Origin: Bacteroidota bacterium
Lineage (GTDB): Bacteria > Bacteroidota > Bacteroidia > Palsa-965
Direction: 5' to 3'
Assembly (NCBI GenBank): GCA_013289095.1
Contig: JABDAO010000006.1
Span: forward strand, 1 to 60,034
Length of the DNA stretch: 60,034 bases
The position numbers were made by a program, and so were the translations under genes. The notes under the pieces were generated by a model. That model saw only the letters and a list, made by a program, of their open reading frames with translations, was not told the DNA's origin and did no database searches. This document shows positions 1-8,196 of this stretch, in pieces. The first letter of the stretch is position 1; every line of letters starts with the position of its first letter.

Positions 1-320
1 GTTAAACTGGCGCATGCCGTGTTTTGCCGCAAAATGCCGTAAAATGCCGAGCTATTTTTTATAATGGATCCGTTAAGCGCTTGCTTCGTCTCTATTTCAG
101 GCATACATGCTTCATTATTTACGGTCGCTTCACTTCATGACGTGCGCTAAAAGCCGGAGAAAAATAGGTAGTACCTCTTTTTCTCTTCCTGTCTCACGAT
201 TCAAGATGTCGGTGATCTCAACGTAGTAACCCCGCGCTTCGGCGCAATGTCATTTAATGAAGGAAATTAGATTTGTGAGAATGGTCAGATCCGGGATTTA
301 ATTCAGTTTGGCTTGACGGG
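1..320. other. Gene-free left edge
   Basis: No convincing coding region on either strand. Short direct repeats of a GCCG(T/C)AAAATGCCG type lie at about 15-50. Nothing else is recognised before the palindromic block at 321. Confidence 0.5.
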
Positions 321-661
321 TTAAGAAGCCTGGAATCATCCCGGAACGGGTACTATCTGAGCGATGTGCGACCTCTTCGGGGTCGAAAGTTGTTTTGTTT
401 TACATTTCTACAAACGTGTGATGCCTTCAGCATCATCCCAAGGTCTGTTCGTTTATTTCTTCCAGGAAAGGAAACCCCGAAGGGGTTTAACGTTTGTAGC
501 ACGCGTCATCACCAAAACCTTCCGACCCCGAAGGGGTCGCACAAATGAAAGCCTGTCGGGAATTAACTATTCAGCGCGTTTTTGGGTTTTAAACAACCAT
601 TCCAGAGGGGGTGGCAACATACACGAATACAAATTCCGGGTAAGGGGATAAGGCTTCTTAA
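321..661. repeat. Nested palindromic intergenic element
   Basis: Several inverted repeats are nested in one another. The outer pair is AGGCTTCTTAA (651-661) against its complement at 321-331. A 21-base pair, 20/21 complementary, lies at 365-385 and 523-543 and contains the CTTCGGGG/CCCCGAAG palindrome. An inner pair CTACAAACGT / ACGTTTGTAG lies at 408-417 and 490-499. Two small hairpins sit inside: TGATGC..GCATCA at 419-435 and AAACCCC-GAA-GGGGTTT at 472-488. Frames that stay open through it look like by-products of the palindrome. Intergenic repeats with a CCCCGAAGGGG core are common in Bacteroidota. That it moves or is a structured RNA is inference. Confidence 0.6.
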
Positions 662-694
662 CTAAAAAATGACCGTGCTTTCAGCGGGTTACAC

Positions 695-1125
695 TCCCTC
701 GTACATACATTCTTCTACATCGTCATTACACGTTTTCCTTTCGTACATACATTCTTCTCTTTCATAACTACACCTTTCTCCTTCATAAATACATGCTTCT
801 TCGTCGTCAATACACCCTTCTCCTTCATAAATACATGCTTCTTCTTCGTCAATACACCCTTCTCCTTCATAAATACACCCTTCTCCTTCATAAATACATG
901 CTTCTCCTTCGTCAATACACCCTTCTCCTTCATAAATACATGCTTCTCCTTCGTCAATACACCCTTCTCCTTCATAAATACATGCTTCTTCTTCGTCAAT
1001 ACATCCTTCTTCTTCGTCAATACACCCTTCTCCTTCATAAATACATGGTTCGCCTCCGTCAATACCGCTTTCCTTTCGTAAATACGCCTTTCTCCTTTAT
1101 ACATGCAGCTTTCACTGTGTAAATA
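695..1125. repeat. Tandem array 1, 21-bp unit
   Basis: About 20 imperfect tandem copies of a 21-bp unit. Two subtypes mostly alternate: one with CATAAATAC followed by a pyrimidine stretch, one with CGTCAATAC followed by the same stretch. The end units (695-780 and 1050-1125) are more degenerate than the middle. Because 21 is a multiple of three, both strands have long open frames; the minus-strand frame would give a lysine-rich heptapeptide repeat. There is no signal peptide and no non-repeat domain, so coding is unproven. No spacers are present, so this is not a CRISPR array. Confidence 0.85.
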
Positions 1126-1347
1126 CACGCGGTTGCCATGCAGTAGCACCCGACACGTCGACTGCAAGAACTGAGTTTCCACAAAATCCGTTCGTAATTA
1201 CATGTTATTCAGCAGGGTAATTGCAACCGGCGCGCCTGCTTTTTTTAAACAGGGAATAAACAGACAGAGCAAGACAGCATCCATCAGCAAATACCGTTCT
1301 TGCATTCAACAGACCGTGACCAGCTATTTACCAGGGGCAACAGGCTG

Positions 1348-1496
1348 TTTATCCCGGGATTTTCGGTTGGAGATGGACAAGGCCCTGAAAGGGCCGCAAG
1401 CTCTGAGGAACAGCGGGATAACCCAAGCCCCTCACACAAAGGTCAAACGCAGGGAACAGGAGGGCAATTCGTTTCTACTGTTCACTTTGGGTTTAT
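1348..1496 (+). repeat. Interspersed element type B, copy 1
   Basis: About 149 bp starting TTTATCCCG and ending GGGTTTAT, with an internal GCGGGATAACCC block complementary to the start. It contains the hairpin GGCCC-TGAAA-GGGCC. Near the end an imperfect hairpin pairs GAACAGGAG with CTACTGTTC. It aligns with the copy at 5253-5413 over its whole length and shares both end motifs with the type A elements at 2980, 13388 and 26439. Confidence 0.7.
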
Positions 1497-2134
1497 CTGT
1501 GACACATGTTTCATAATGCAGATTGCACATATACGTAACGCGAGCCTGAAAATTTTACACGGAGTGAAAATAAATTGTAAGAATATCTTGAATGAGGAAA
1601 GCTGAACGCTTATCTTTATGCAGAATTTGATAACCGGTATCATGAAGAGGATAAATCAACAGAGTTTCGATGCGCTGTCCGGCAGCAGGTTTTCTTCCGG
1701 CCATATTGGTATGACTTCCTCACCTGCCTTCCTTTGTTTACCAGGGAAAGCAACCACGCGTGTTCCCGACCCGGCCCAACACATACCTTCCACCCCAAAC
1801 TAATCCGCATTCAGAAAAACTTACCCAGGACCCTTCTTTCTTCCGCCTCCTGATACCTTAGCCGGTATAACGCGGATAGTTGATTATACGGCGGCTCCTT
1901 GTCTTGGATTGCAGGCCGAGGCATATCTGAATTTCACGTCGAAGAGACGAGACAGGTGCGTGGCTCTTGCCCCGGCTTGACCGGGATTGCTGACACCCAC
2001 GAAGAATCAGTATAACGCCTGCCCGTCAGAACATCCCGATAACAACCGGGGTGATCGGGAGCAGCCCAGTTGCGTACAAATAAAAACGGATGACGCTGTT
2101 TTTGAAATTGACAAAACAAACAAAACTGAAACCC
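1497..2134. other. Gene-free stretch
   Basis: Only short open frames without recognisable protein character. No tRNA, terminator or strong promoter motif is seen. It leads into the small gene at 2135. Confidence 0.4.
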
Positions 2135-2410
2135 ATGACTAACATCAATAAAACGAAGATCGGAAAACTGTACAACCTCAGCCCGAGGACAATAACGGGT
2201 TATTTTTCGAAACATCTGCGCGAACTCCGGGCCCTGGCCACGGTACGCACCTTAAAGGATGGACGGGTATGTGTATGCCAGTTCTACAACCCGAAACAAT
2301 TGCAATTCATCATCGATGTAATCATGAAAGACACTCCCGAAGGGTATTCCTTCAACGGAAAAACGTTTGTGAGGATCGATGACAAGGAATTTAAACGCGT
2401 CAGGGAGTGA
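2135..2410 (+). CDS. Small putative HTH protein
   Basis: Predicted 91-residue protein, not assigned to a named family. Residues about 5-30 (KIGKLYNLSPRTITGYF) read like a helix-turn-helix recognition segment, followed by basic residues. The C-terminal half is mixed alpha/beta with no catalytic motif. The start at 2135 (MTNINKTK) is preferred over the upstream in-frame ATG at 2090, because the HTH-like part begins right after it and the 15 residues upstream are low-complexity. It stands alone in a repeat-rich area. DNA binding is inferred from the short motif only; it could be an accessory-element regulator. Confidence 0.5.
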   Translation: MTNINKTKIGKLYNLSPRTITGYFSKHLRELRALATVRTLKDGRVCVCQFYNPKQLQFIIDVIMKDTPEGYSFNGKTFVRIDDKEFKRVRE

Positions 2411-2554
2411 GGTGTTGAACAGACTACCCTTTTGCATCCATGGATACAAGGATAGGGTGATCACACGCGTCACTTCGACCACTGGTGTTTATTAAAAAAG
2501 GCCATCCCAACCAAATGAGACAGCCTTGAATTCGTATACAGAAGAGACCTTTGT

Positions 2555-2848
2555 TCAGATCCTTATTTCATGAATCCGGTGCAGGGGAATCTGCATCCCG
2601 GTTTTGAGGAGCACATATTTTTCGGTCACGCTCCAGATGGTTGTTTCTACCTGTTTCATACCGAGTTTGTCTTCGAAGATGATTTTGACCTTGCCTTTGT
2701 AGTTATTGCCCAGGAGCATGGCCCGTTCGGCATCCGAACGGCGCTGGTTCATGTTTTCGGCCGATTTCAATACATCCTGTAAGGGGAAATTCAGACCGGC
2801 TATAATACTTTTCTCGACCAAGGCGAGTTGGGGATAGGAGATGTTCAT
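2555..2848 (-). CDS. Conserved hypothetical protein of Bacteroidota type
   Basis: 97 residues from the ATG at 2848 (MNISYPQLALVEKS); the longer frame adds an unlikely leader. The body has a short helical part (QDVLKSAENMNQRRSDAERAM is the approximate segment) and then a beta-rich half ending in IPLHRIHEIRI. From memory this matches a short conserved Bacteroidota protein of about 95-100 residues with no known function. No signal peptide, membrane segment or catalytic motif is visible, so it is probably cytosolic. It is a single gene facing away from the HTH gene at 2135. Confidence 0.65.
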   Translation of the reverse strand: MNISYPQLALVEKSIIAGLNFPLQDVLKSAENMNQRRSDAERAMLLGNNYKGKVKIIFEDKLGMKQVETTIWSVTEKYVLLKTGMQIPLHRIHEIRI

Positions 2849-2979
2849 GGGGCTCAGGTTTGGGGGTGAGTCTAGTTGTACGCACCAACCCGGCATAGGT
2901 TTCGATAAATGTAAGATATATATGAATTCTTCTTAACCAGAGCGCAAAACAGCCGGAAATTACATTTATAAACACCTGC

Positions 2980-3150
2980 TTTATCCCGCATTATTCATTA
3001 GGAATCGGCCTTCCCACTCAAAAGGATGACAGCACATGCACCCAGCGGGATAACCCGTCTCCCGATGTCTATCAGGACTATCGGGACACACACAAGGCTT
3101 AACGCACTTTGCATTAGCCTGTTGCACGGCTAATGCAAAATCCTGGTTTA
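2980..3150 (+). repeat. Interspersed element type A, copy 1
   Basis: Starts TTATCCCGC and ends GGTTTA. Inside are CACTCAAAAGG, GCGGGATAACCCGTCTCCCG and the terminal hairpin GCATTAGCC..GGCTAATGC. The internal TCCCGAT/ATCGGGA hairpin is expanded here by a short duplication. It aligns with copies at 13388 and 26439 and in part with 41243. Its right edge lies directly against a recombinase remnant. Confidence 0.8.
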
Positions 3151-3151
3151 A

Positions 3152-3520
3152 GGATGGACGATTCCACAAGGTCATTCCGATACCGACAAGTTCTTTCTGT
3201 CACGGGGCAGTGCTGACGGATTACGGAATACCATATCACAGATGGTGATCCAGCTCAGGGAGCAGTTTCCGCAAGTGAAGAACCTGCACCACATCAGGGG
3301 AAGTGTAATTACTCACTGGCAGAAACAGGAAGGTGTGATGGAGGCAATGGTAAAGGCAGGGCATAGGTACGTGAGCAGTACCCAGCGATACCAGACCAAT
3401 AAATACGAGGAATTGCAAGACCAACTCAAGACCATGCACCCGCTGGAAGGGATGGCCCTTGGAAGTTATTTCCATGTCTCAATCGCCTACATTTGCAGGG
3501 CTTTAAACAATTCTTTATGA
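3152..3520 (+). pseudogene. Tyrosine recombinase (integrase) C-terminal remnant
   Basis: The open frame begins just after a TAA at 3149-3151, directly next to the type A element, and has no proper start. The early part reads TDKFFLSRGS. Later come HHIRGSVITHW (the His-x-x-Arg block) and GHRYVSSTQRYQ (the Gly-His-Arg block and nucleophile-type Tyr), then HPLEG, where such integrases usually end. This is the C-terminal catalytic part of a XerC/D-like tyrosine recombinase. The catalytic N-terminal Arg and the core-binding domain are missing. The stop TGA overlaps the ATG of the next gene (ATGA at 3517-3520). The remnant suggests a former mobile element. Confidence 0.8.
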
Positions 3521-4416
3521 GTGAATATAGAATTCAAATTATTGGTCATACGCAAGTTTATCCTTGGGTTCAATTAATAAATGCAAACAGGTTTGAGGTC
3601 CTACCCTCCAAACCAAGATCGCTGAATATTGATTTAACTAACATGAATTTTATTGCTCCGTACCATGTGGTTTCTCTGGCTTGTCTGATTGAGGAATATC
3701 ACATGAACGGAGTAATTATTAAGTTCAATCAAGGAAACAATCCTGCAACAGATTATTTAGACCAGCTTGGATTTTTCGACTACTGGAAAAAAGGATTTGA
3801 CAGAAAGAAATACCATCCAGATAAGGTGAGAACCTCTTTTTGTCTCTGGCAGCTGGACATTGAAATGTTTAACGCTTACGTCTTTCAAGCGAAGGATTAT
3901 TTCAACAGACACTTTTTTAGTGACAAGGATTTGCAACCATTGAATGATTCATTGACGGAATTATTTAACAATGTGGTTGACCATTCCGAGTCCCCAGTCA
4001 GAGGGTATGTCTTTACTCAATACTTCCCTAAAAGAAACCAAATAATCATATCGGTATGTGATTTTGGCAATGGTATTCCTAAGACAATAAATCGGTTCCT
4101 TGAACGAACAAAGGGTAAAGGCGTTTCTAACATTGCTGCCCTTCTGATGGGCTTTAAGAAGGGCTTTTCCACCGAATCAACCCCATCAAACAGAGGCTTA
4201 GGGCTTGATAATATAGCATCCATCGTAAAAACTATGAAAAGCGAATTGTTAATAATTTCTAATGACGTGTATTTCAAGCAAAAGCATGATGGTTCGGTGG
4301 TAAAAGCGTTGATGCCAGAAGCCTTCCCTGGCACTCAGGTAGTTATATCCCTTAACACAAGGCACCTGAAACCCTTGGAAGTAGAGGATATTGTCCATGC
4401 CGAATATACTTTGTAA
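3517..4416 (+). CDS. GHKL ATPase with N-terminal STAS-like region
   Basis: 299 residues from the ATG at 3517 (MSEYRIQIIG). The N-terminal third resembles a STAS-like fold. The C-terminal part is a GHKL (histidine-kinase type) ATP-binding domain with an N box (ELFNNVVDHSES), a G1 box (CDFGNGIP) and a G2-type GLGLDNI. No phospho-acceptor His domain or membrane segment is seen, so it is not a classical sensor kinase and is probably cytosolic. The next gene, 37 bp downstream, is a DUF4325 STAS-like protein; the order ATPase then STAS-like protein recalls anti-sigma/anti-anti-sigma switches. The function is unknown. The block is AT-richer than the chromosome around it and lies between an integrase scar and an RHS remnant. 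Confidence 0.8.
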   Translation: MSEYRIQIIGHTQVYPWVQLINANRFEVLPSKPRSLNIDLTNMNFIAPYHVVSLACLIEEYHMNGVIIKFNQGNNPATDYLDQLGFFDYWKKGFDRKKYHPDKVRTSFCLWQLDIEMFNAYVFQAKDYFNRHFFSDKDLQPLNDSLTELFNNVVDHSESPVRGYVFTQYFPKRNQIIISVCDFGNGIPKTINRFLERTKGKGVSNIAALLMGFKKGFSTESTPSNRGLGLDNIASIVKTMKSELLIISNDVYFKQKHDGSVVKALMPEAFPGTQVVISLNTRHLKPLEVEDIVHAEYTL

Positions 4417-4453
4417 CTTTGTACTAATAAAACCCGCTGAAAACCTGCCAGAT

Positions 4454-4765
4454 ATGAAAACAAACCCAGAAAAAGTAGTGGTGATTGACGTGATGACTTG
4501 CGTTAGTGGTACAACTACATCTTCTGAGGCTGTTTCTCTTTTTATAAAAATGAAACAGTCCTTGGTTGACGGTTTTTCCATCAAGCTGTCATTGATTAAT
4601 GCAACTCCAATGTCTTCGTCTTTCCTGAACGCTTCCTTCGGTGAATTATTTGACCAGTTCGGGTATCCGATGATAAAAGAGCGGATTACTCTTGTAGATT
4701 ACAAACCGTCTCAGGCAAAGCAAATCAAGGATTACCTTGACACAATTAACAAGCTTGTAAAGTAA
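4454..4765 (+). CDS. STAS-like DUF4325 protein
   Basis: 103 residues from the ATG at 4454 (MKTNPEKVVVID). An earlier in-frame ATG at 4391 would overlap the upstream gene and add a poor leader. Residues about 50-60 (SSSFLNASFGELF) followed by a later VDYKPSQAKQIKDYL are characteristic of the DUF4325 STAS-like family. These small domains usually sit beside or inside GHKL ATPases, as here. The likely role is a binding partner of the ATPase encoded just upstream, by analogy with anti-sigma-factor antagonists. The phospho-acceptor Ser, if any, cannot be assigned with certainty; the SSS run is the natural candidate. Confidence 0.8.
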   Translation: MKTNPEKVVVIDVMTCVSGTTTSSEAVSLFIKMKQSLVDGFSIKLSLINATPMSSSFLNASFGELFDQFGYPMIKERITLVDYKPSQAKQIKDYLDTINKLVK

Positions 4766-4792
4766 CGTTTCCATCGCACTTCTTGAAAGTAT

Positions 4793-4819
4793 AAAGCTCC
4801 TTTAATCGGGAGCTTTTTT
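4793..4819 (+). terminator. Rho-independent terminator
   Basis: Hairpin AAGCTCC / GGGAGCTT followed by a T run, 28 bp after the STAS-like gene. It closes the two-gene unit. Confidence 0.75.
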
Positions 4820-4904
4820 CGTTTACATTTACCTCCAAGTTCTTTGAAAACACTGGAAAAACAACTCAACAGGCTATTGCTCCTTTGGCAAGATTCTGAG
4901 AAGT

Positions 4905-5239
4905 TATGTACCTTCGGTGTTAGACCATTACGGGTTTGATGGGCTTGAGCGTGATAAGCAGCTCTCTGACAATAATTATACAACGCATTTTAGAGAAATG
5001 GACTCCGAAATAGGACGCTGGTGGCGATTGACTCTAAAATGAAATTCGGTGAAAGTCCGTATGCACTTATGGGGAATAATCCGATTTCGAGAACTGAGCC
5101 GGACGGAGATAGTGATGGGGATGATGAGGATAAATCACTTGTGAAAACACATAAATTCTCTGATGTACCGACCTTATCCGATCAAAAAAACAATGGCCGT
5201 CAGCCTGTCAAGCTTAACAGGTTGAGAATTTTATTTTAA
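4905..5239 (+). pseudogene. RHS/YD-repeat protein C-terminal remnant
   Basis: Two adjacent frames together spell the end of a Bacteroidota RHS core. The first frame has DHYGFDGLERDKQLSDNNY and HFREMDSEIGRWW. The second, one base out of register from about 5026, has AIDSKMKFGESPYALMGNNP and then SRTEPDG. The usual core is continuous (RLGRW.SVDP...SPY..MNNNPI...DPDG), so one base has been lost at about 5026-5029. A short tail follows the DPDG-like motif and could be the start of a variable tip. No start or upstream repeats are present; a broken 3' fragment is the best reading. Confidence 0.75.
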
Positions 5240-5252
5240 GAGATACGATTAC

Positions 5253-5413
5253 TTTATTCCGCATTTTTCAGTTGAAGATGGCTAACGCTCTGAAAGGGCC
5301 GCCAGCTATCAGGAGCAGCGGGATAACCCATCCCGATGAATATCGGGACTGCACAAAATCCAAACGCACTGAACAGTAGTGCACTACGTTTCTACTGTTC
5401 ATGTTGGGTTTAT
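5253..5413 (+). repeat. Interspersed element type B, copy 2
   Basis: Starts TTTATTCCGC and ends GGGTTTAT. It contains GCTCTGAAAGGGCC, GCGGGATAACCC, the hairpin TCCCGAT-GAAT-ATCGGGA and a perfect 9-bp terminal hairpin GAACAGTAG..CTACTGTTC. It matches copy 1 at 1348-1496. It bounds the accessory block 2980-5240 on the right, as a type A copy does on the left. Confidence 0.75.
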
Positions 5414-5547
5414 AGCGTGTTTTGACATCTCTGCTGAAACGGTTTCGGTTACCCGAAAAACCGGCGAGAACTTTGCAAAGACCGGCTAGTGAATTCCTTA
5501 CTTATACCGAAAGAATTTGAGAATATGAACAACACCCCTCGGTATAA

Positions 5548-5580
5548 CCCGTTCTCCCGCTGAAGGAGCGGGAGAACGGG
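5548..5580 (-). terminator. Strong hairpin downstream of T9SS gene
   Basis: Perfect 13-bp stem (CCCGTTCTCCCGC / GCGGGAGAACGGG) with a 7-nt loop, 28 bp beyond the stop of the minus-strand gene at 5609. There is no T run on the minus strand, so it may protect or end the transcript without being a classical intrinsic terminator. Confidence 0.5.
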
Positions 5581-5608
5581 TATATATTTAGGTTGATGCC
5601 CAGACCAC

Positions 5609-6694
5609 TCATCTCACCACCTCGAACGACTTCATCTCCCGGCTTCCTTTTGAATCTGTAACCGATACCAGAAAGAGCCCAGCTTCGAGCGAAGAGACAT
5701 CCACGGTAAGCAGATTGTCGCCTGTTACAAAGGTGTATTGTTTGCTGAAACGTTGTTTGCCAAGCACATCATACACCCGAACCTCCACATTGCCGGCATC
5801 GACCAAACGGAGGCCCAGATTGATCGCTGTGGTTGACGGGTTTGGATACAGGTTTTTAAACATGCCCGTTGCAGGAGCTGCATACGAAACAATTCCGGAG
5901 GCCGGACAGGAATTGGTACAGGTACAAAAGGTAACACCAGTCATCGTCCCGCTGTTGCCGGTTATTCCTCCTGCCGGGTGGCTGGCATCGCAGATATCCA
6001 CATGTTGCCCTGCTGCGCCAACCGTTCCCGAATTGTATGAGCCCGATGTAATGCTAAAACCACCGCAACCCGACCCTGTGGGCCCTGTAATGGTGGCCGA
6101 ATTATACCAGGCCCCTTTTACGATAACCATGCAGGCTGTATAAAACGAGGCGGAGTACCCGTTGTAAAAATTGGCCCCAACACGCATGTAGCTGCCATTC
6201 GTAACCGAGGCTGAGTAACCGCTCGAAAAAATTCCGGTAGTTGTAAAGTTTCCGTTATTCACCAGCGTGGCCAATGAATCACCAAAGACAGCGCAGGTAA
6301 TTGTTCCTCCTGCATTATTTATCGCACCGTGGTTTGTTACAGCCAGACGTGTATCTGTAAGATTGCTGTAATTATTCAGTACAGAGCCCGAACCGATTAC
6401 CAGCAGGCTGTCGGCCGTAATGGTACCGTAATTGTTTAGTATTCCTCCCCCATCCACTTCCAGGTTGTGGTTGTTTATCATCCCCTGGTTACAAAGCGTA
6501 CCCCCCGCAACTTCGATGAGCCCGGTGCAGGTTCCACCGGCAGCAATGCAAAGCGTGGTTCCGGTAGTGATCAGGTGATTGGTTGGGTCGTTGGTGGTGA
6601 TTGTGGTTGTACACGAAGTGCATTGTGCCTGCCCTGCCAATTGGAGGGCGCATAGCATCATCACAGCCAGGGCTGTACGGGTAATTTTTTTCAT
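5609..6694 (-). CDS. Secreted T9SS type A protein, repetitive
   Basis: 361 residues. An N-terminal signal peptide (MKKITRTALAVMMLCAL, cleavage near AGQAQ) is followed by a low-complexity, Asn/Gly/Thr-rich body in which short stretches with NNYG or NNAG turns recur, like a beta-helical or beta-solenoid surface protein. The last 85 or so residues are a T9SS type A sorting domain: NLYPNPSTTAINLGL, VYDVLGK, then VSSLEAGLFLVSV and a short K/R-rich end. Several Cys pairs lie near residues 25-28 and 254-264. It should be exported by Sec and anchored or released by T9SS. No enzymatic motif is seen; the ligand is unknown. It stands alone, with a hairpin 3' of it. Confidence 0.85.
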   Translation of the reverse strand: MKKITRTALAVMMLCALQLAGQAQCTSCTTTITTNDPTNHLITTGTTLCIAAGGTCTGLIEVAGGTLCNQGMINNHNLEVDGGGILNNYGTITADSLLVIGSGSVLNNYSNLTDTRLAVTNHGAINNAGGTITCAVFGDSLATLVNNGNFTTTGIFSSGYSASVTNGSYMRVGANFYNGYSASFYTACMVIVKGAWYNSATITGPTGSGCGGFSITSGSYNSGTVGAAGQHVDICDASHPAGGITGNSGTMTGVTFCTCTNSCPASGIVSYAAPATGMFKNLYPNPSTTAINLGLRLVDAGNVEVRVYDVLGKQRFSKQYTFVTGDNLLTVDVSSLEAGLFLVSVTDSKGSREMKSFEVVR

Positions 6695-6882
6695 GAGGAA
6701 GATTTTGGATTACTGAAAGCGAAGGTAGGGATTAATAGCTTGCCTATTCCTGGAAAACCAGGAATCAAGGATCAATACCCGATCCTTAAATTTCAACTGA
6801 AATTGCGAAGCAACAGATGAACGGCGAAAAAGGGAAAATGTTCTGAAGATCCGTTCAGCGCTATGCCGGGACGGCCTGGCCC

Positions 6883-7293
6883 TTACCTGGCTTCGAACGT
6901 AAAAAAAGTATGTATGTCAGAAACATGGTAATCAACCTTGAGTTTGGTTGGTTCGGCGTTTTCTACTTTGTAGGCAAATTTTTCTTTGCTGGCTTCATCC
7001 ACAAAATTTATATAGACCCCCTGTTTGGTCCAGGTGCCGGTCTTGGCATCTCCATTGCGTTTGAGGCTGTATTTTCCATCGCCTGTCATCCATAAAAAAT
7101 CGTCGGCTTGTTTCTTTTTGGGTTTTGATTCCACAGCCCATTCTTCGACGGCAATCAGGAGCCATTTCTTGCCGCAGAGCGAAGTGTCGCGTGCAGGAGC
7201 TGCTTTGGTGGTTTTTACTGGGGTTGGTTTGGTTTGTGCCTTCACGACATATCCGGTAGCGAGCGCAAGCAGCAGTGTAAGTATCTTTTTCAT
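6883..7293 (-). CDS. Small secreted lipocalin-like hypothetical protein
   Basis: 136 residues with a signal peptide (MKKILTLLLALATGYVVKAQ) and a Lys/Thr/Pro-rich linker. A compact beta-rich domain follows (CGKKWLLIAVEEW, DGKYSLKRNGDAKTGTW, GVYINFVDE). The alternating short strands with a W near the start recall small lipocalin-like or calycin-type domains of Bacteroidota, but the match is loose. A periplasmic or surface location is inferred. It ends 3' of ybeY on the same strand, with 14 bp between them, and may be the last gene of that operon. Confidence 0.65.
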   Translation of the reverse strand: MKKILTLLLALATGYVVKAQTKPTPVKTTKAAPARDTSLCGKKWLLIAVEEWAVESKPKKKQADDFLWMTGDGKYSLKRNGDAKTGTWTKQGVYINFVDEASKEKFAYKVENAEPTKLKVDYHVSDIHTFFTFEAR

Positions 7294-7307
7294 AGTACGT
7301 GTTCTGT

Positions 7308-7733
7308 TTACGAGAGTAAAGATAGAAATTTATCTTCTAACCGGGTCATCCGGGCTTTGTTGGTCTTGCCTTTGTCTGAAAAGCCGAGCAGGTGCAGCAA
7401 GCCATGCACCATGACGCGGTGCAACTCTGTTTCGAACAGCTGGCCCTCGGTTTTAGCATTGTCGCGTATGCGGTCTATGCTTAGGTAGATATCGCCTGAA
7501 ATGACTTTTTTCTCCGAATAATCGAATGTGATCACATCGGTATAATAATCGTGTTTCAGGAATTGCTTGTTGATGCCAAGCAGGTAGGTATCGGTGCAAA
7601 AAATATAGTTCAGCGTCCCCGTTTGTTTTTTGTGAAAAGCGATGACCTGATAAAGCCAGAGACGGAGTGTTTTCTGGTTTTTTAATTTATAACGAGCTAT
7701 TTCAGAGTGAAAGGAGATGGATTCTGGCGACAC
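7308..7733 (-). CDS. ybeY: Endoribonuclease YbeY
   Basis: 141 residues. YbeY is a zinc-dependent single-strand endoribonuclease acting in 16S rRNA 3' end maturation and 70S ribosome quality control. The signature is HGLLHLLGFSD at residues 110-120 with metal-ligand His110 and His114. The third position of the HxxxHxxGxxH motif is Asp here, a variation I recall in Bacteroidota members. The supporting block YYTDVITFDYSEK with GDIYLSIDRI is typical. It starts 9 bp after the RsbW-like ATPase gene, in an operon with DUF4175. The length fits the family. Confidence 0.92.
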   Translation of the reverse strand: MSPESISFHSEIARYKLKNQKTLRLWLYQVIAFHKKQTGTLNYIFCTDTYLLGINKQFLKHDYYTDVITFDYSEKKVISGDIYLSIDRIRDNAKTEGQLFETELHRVMVHGLLHLLGFSDKGKTNKARMTRLEDKFLSLLS

Positions 7734-7742
7734 AAACAGGCG

Positions 7743-8156
7743 TTAGTTTGCAGAAAGTTTAAAATCAAGGACCACTTTGGAGCCGTTATCCTCGAATTCA
7801 ACCTTATCGGCCAGGTGTTTCATCAGGAACACACCTCTTCCGTTTGGTTTCTCGATATTTTCGGGATTTGTCGGATCCGGGAGCTGGGTATAATTAAAGC
7901 CTTCGCCTTCATCCTTCACCGAAAAACGCAGGTGATGATCGTCAGACAGATAACTGATATCGATATTTTTATTGGGATTGGCCTTATTGCCATGCTGGAT
8001 TGCATTGTTAACCGCTTCGGTGATGGCTACCAGGATATTTCCGTAATGGTCTTCGCTGATATTGTAGGTCTCACAAATGGTATTTACCAGTTTTTCAACG
8101 AAAGCCATGCTTTCGGCTTGTGATGTAATCCTGATCTTTTTTTCTTCTTCTGCCAT
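7743..8156 (-). CDS. RsbW-like GHKL ATPase
   Basis: 137 residues from the ATG at 8156 (MAEEEKKIRI); a longer frame starts 9 bp earlier. A single GHKL ATP-binding domain of the serine/threonine anti-sigma kinase (RsbW/SpoIIAB) type: N box EAVNNAIQHGN, G1 box DEGEGF, G2 box NGRGVFLM. It has no sensor or membrane part. In Gram-positives such proteins phosphorylate STAS antagonists. In Bacteroidota the gene sits between DUF4175 and ybeY, as here, and its partner is not established. It is likely cotranscribed with both. Confidence 0.88.
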   Translation of the reverse strand: MAEEEKKIRITSQAESMAFVEKLVNTICETYNISEDHYGNILVAITEAVNNAIQHGNKANPNKNIDISYLSDDHHLRFSVKDEGEGFNYTQLPDPTNPENIEKPNGRGVFLMKHLADKVEFEDNGSKVVLDFKLSAN

Positions 8157-8196
8157 TCGAATCATGGTGTTATTTCTTTAAAAGTGTTGAAATATA

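Noticed and set aside
364..651. 95-codon plus-strand frame
   Set aside because: Lies entirely in the nested palindromes and has no protein character.
695..1125. Lysine-rich heptapeptide protein on the minus strand of array 1
   Set aside because: The open frame follows automatically from a 21-bp unit; there is no signal, no domain, and the plus strand is equally open.
1202..1605. Two overlapping plus-strand frames
   Set aside because: They run through a type B element; no domain or codon signal.
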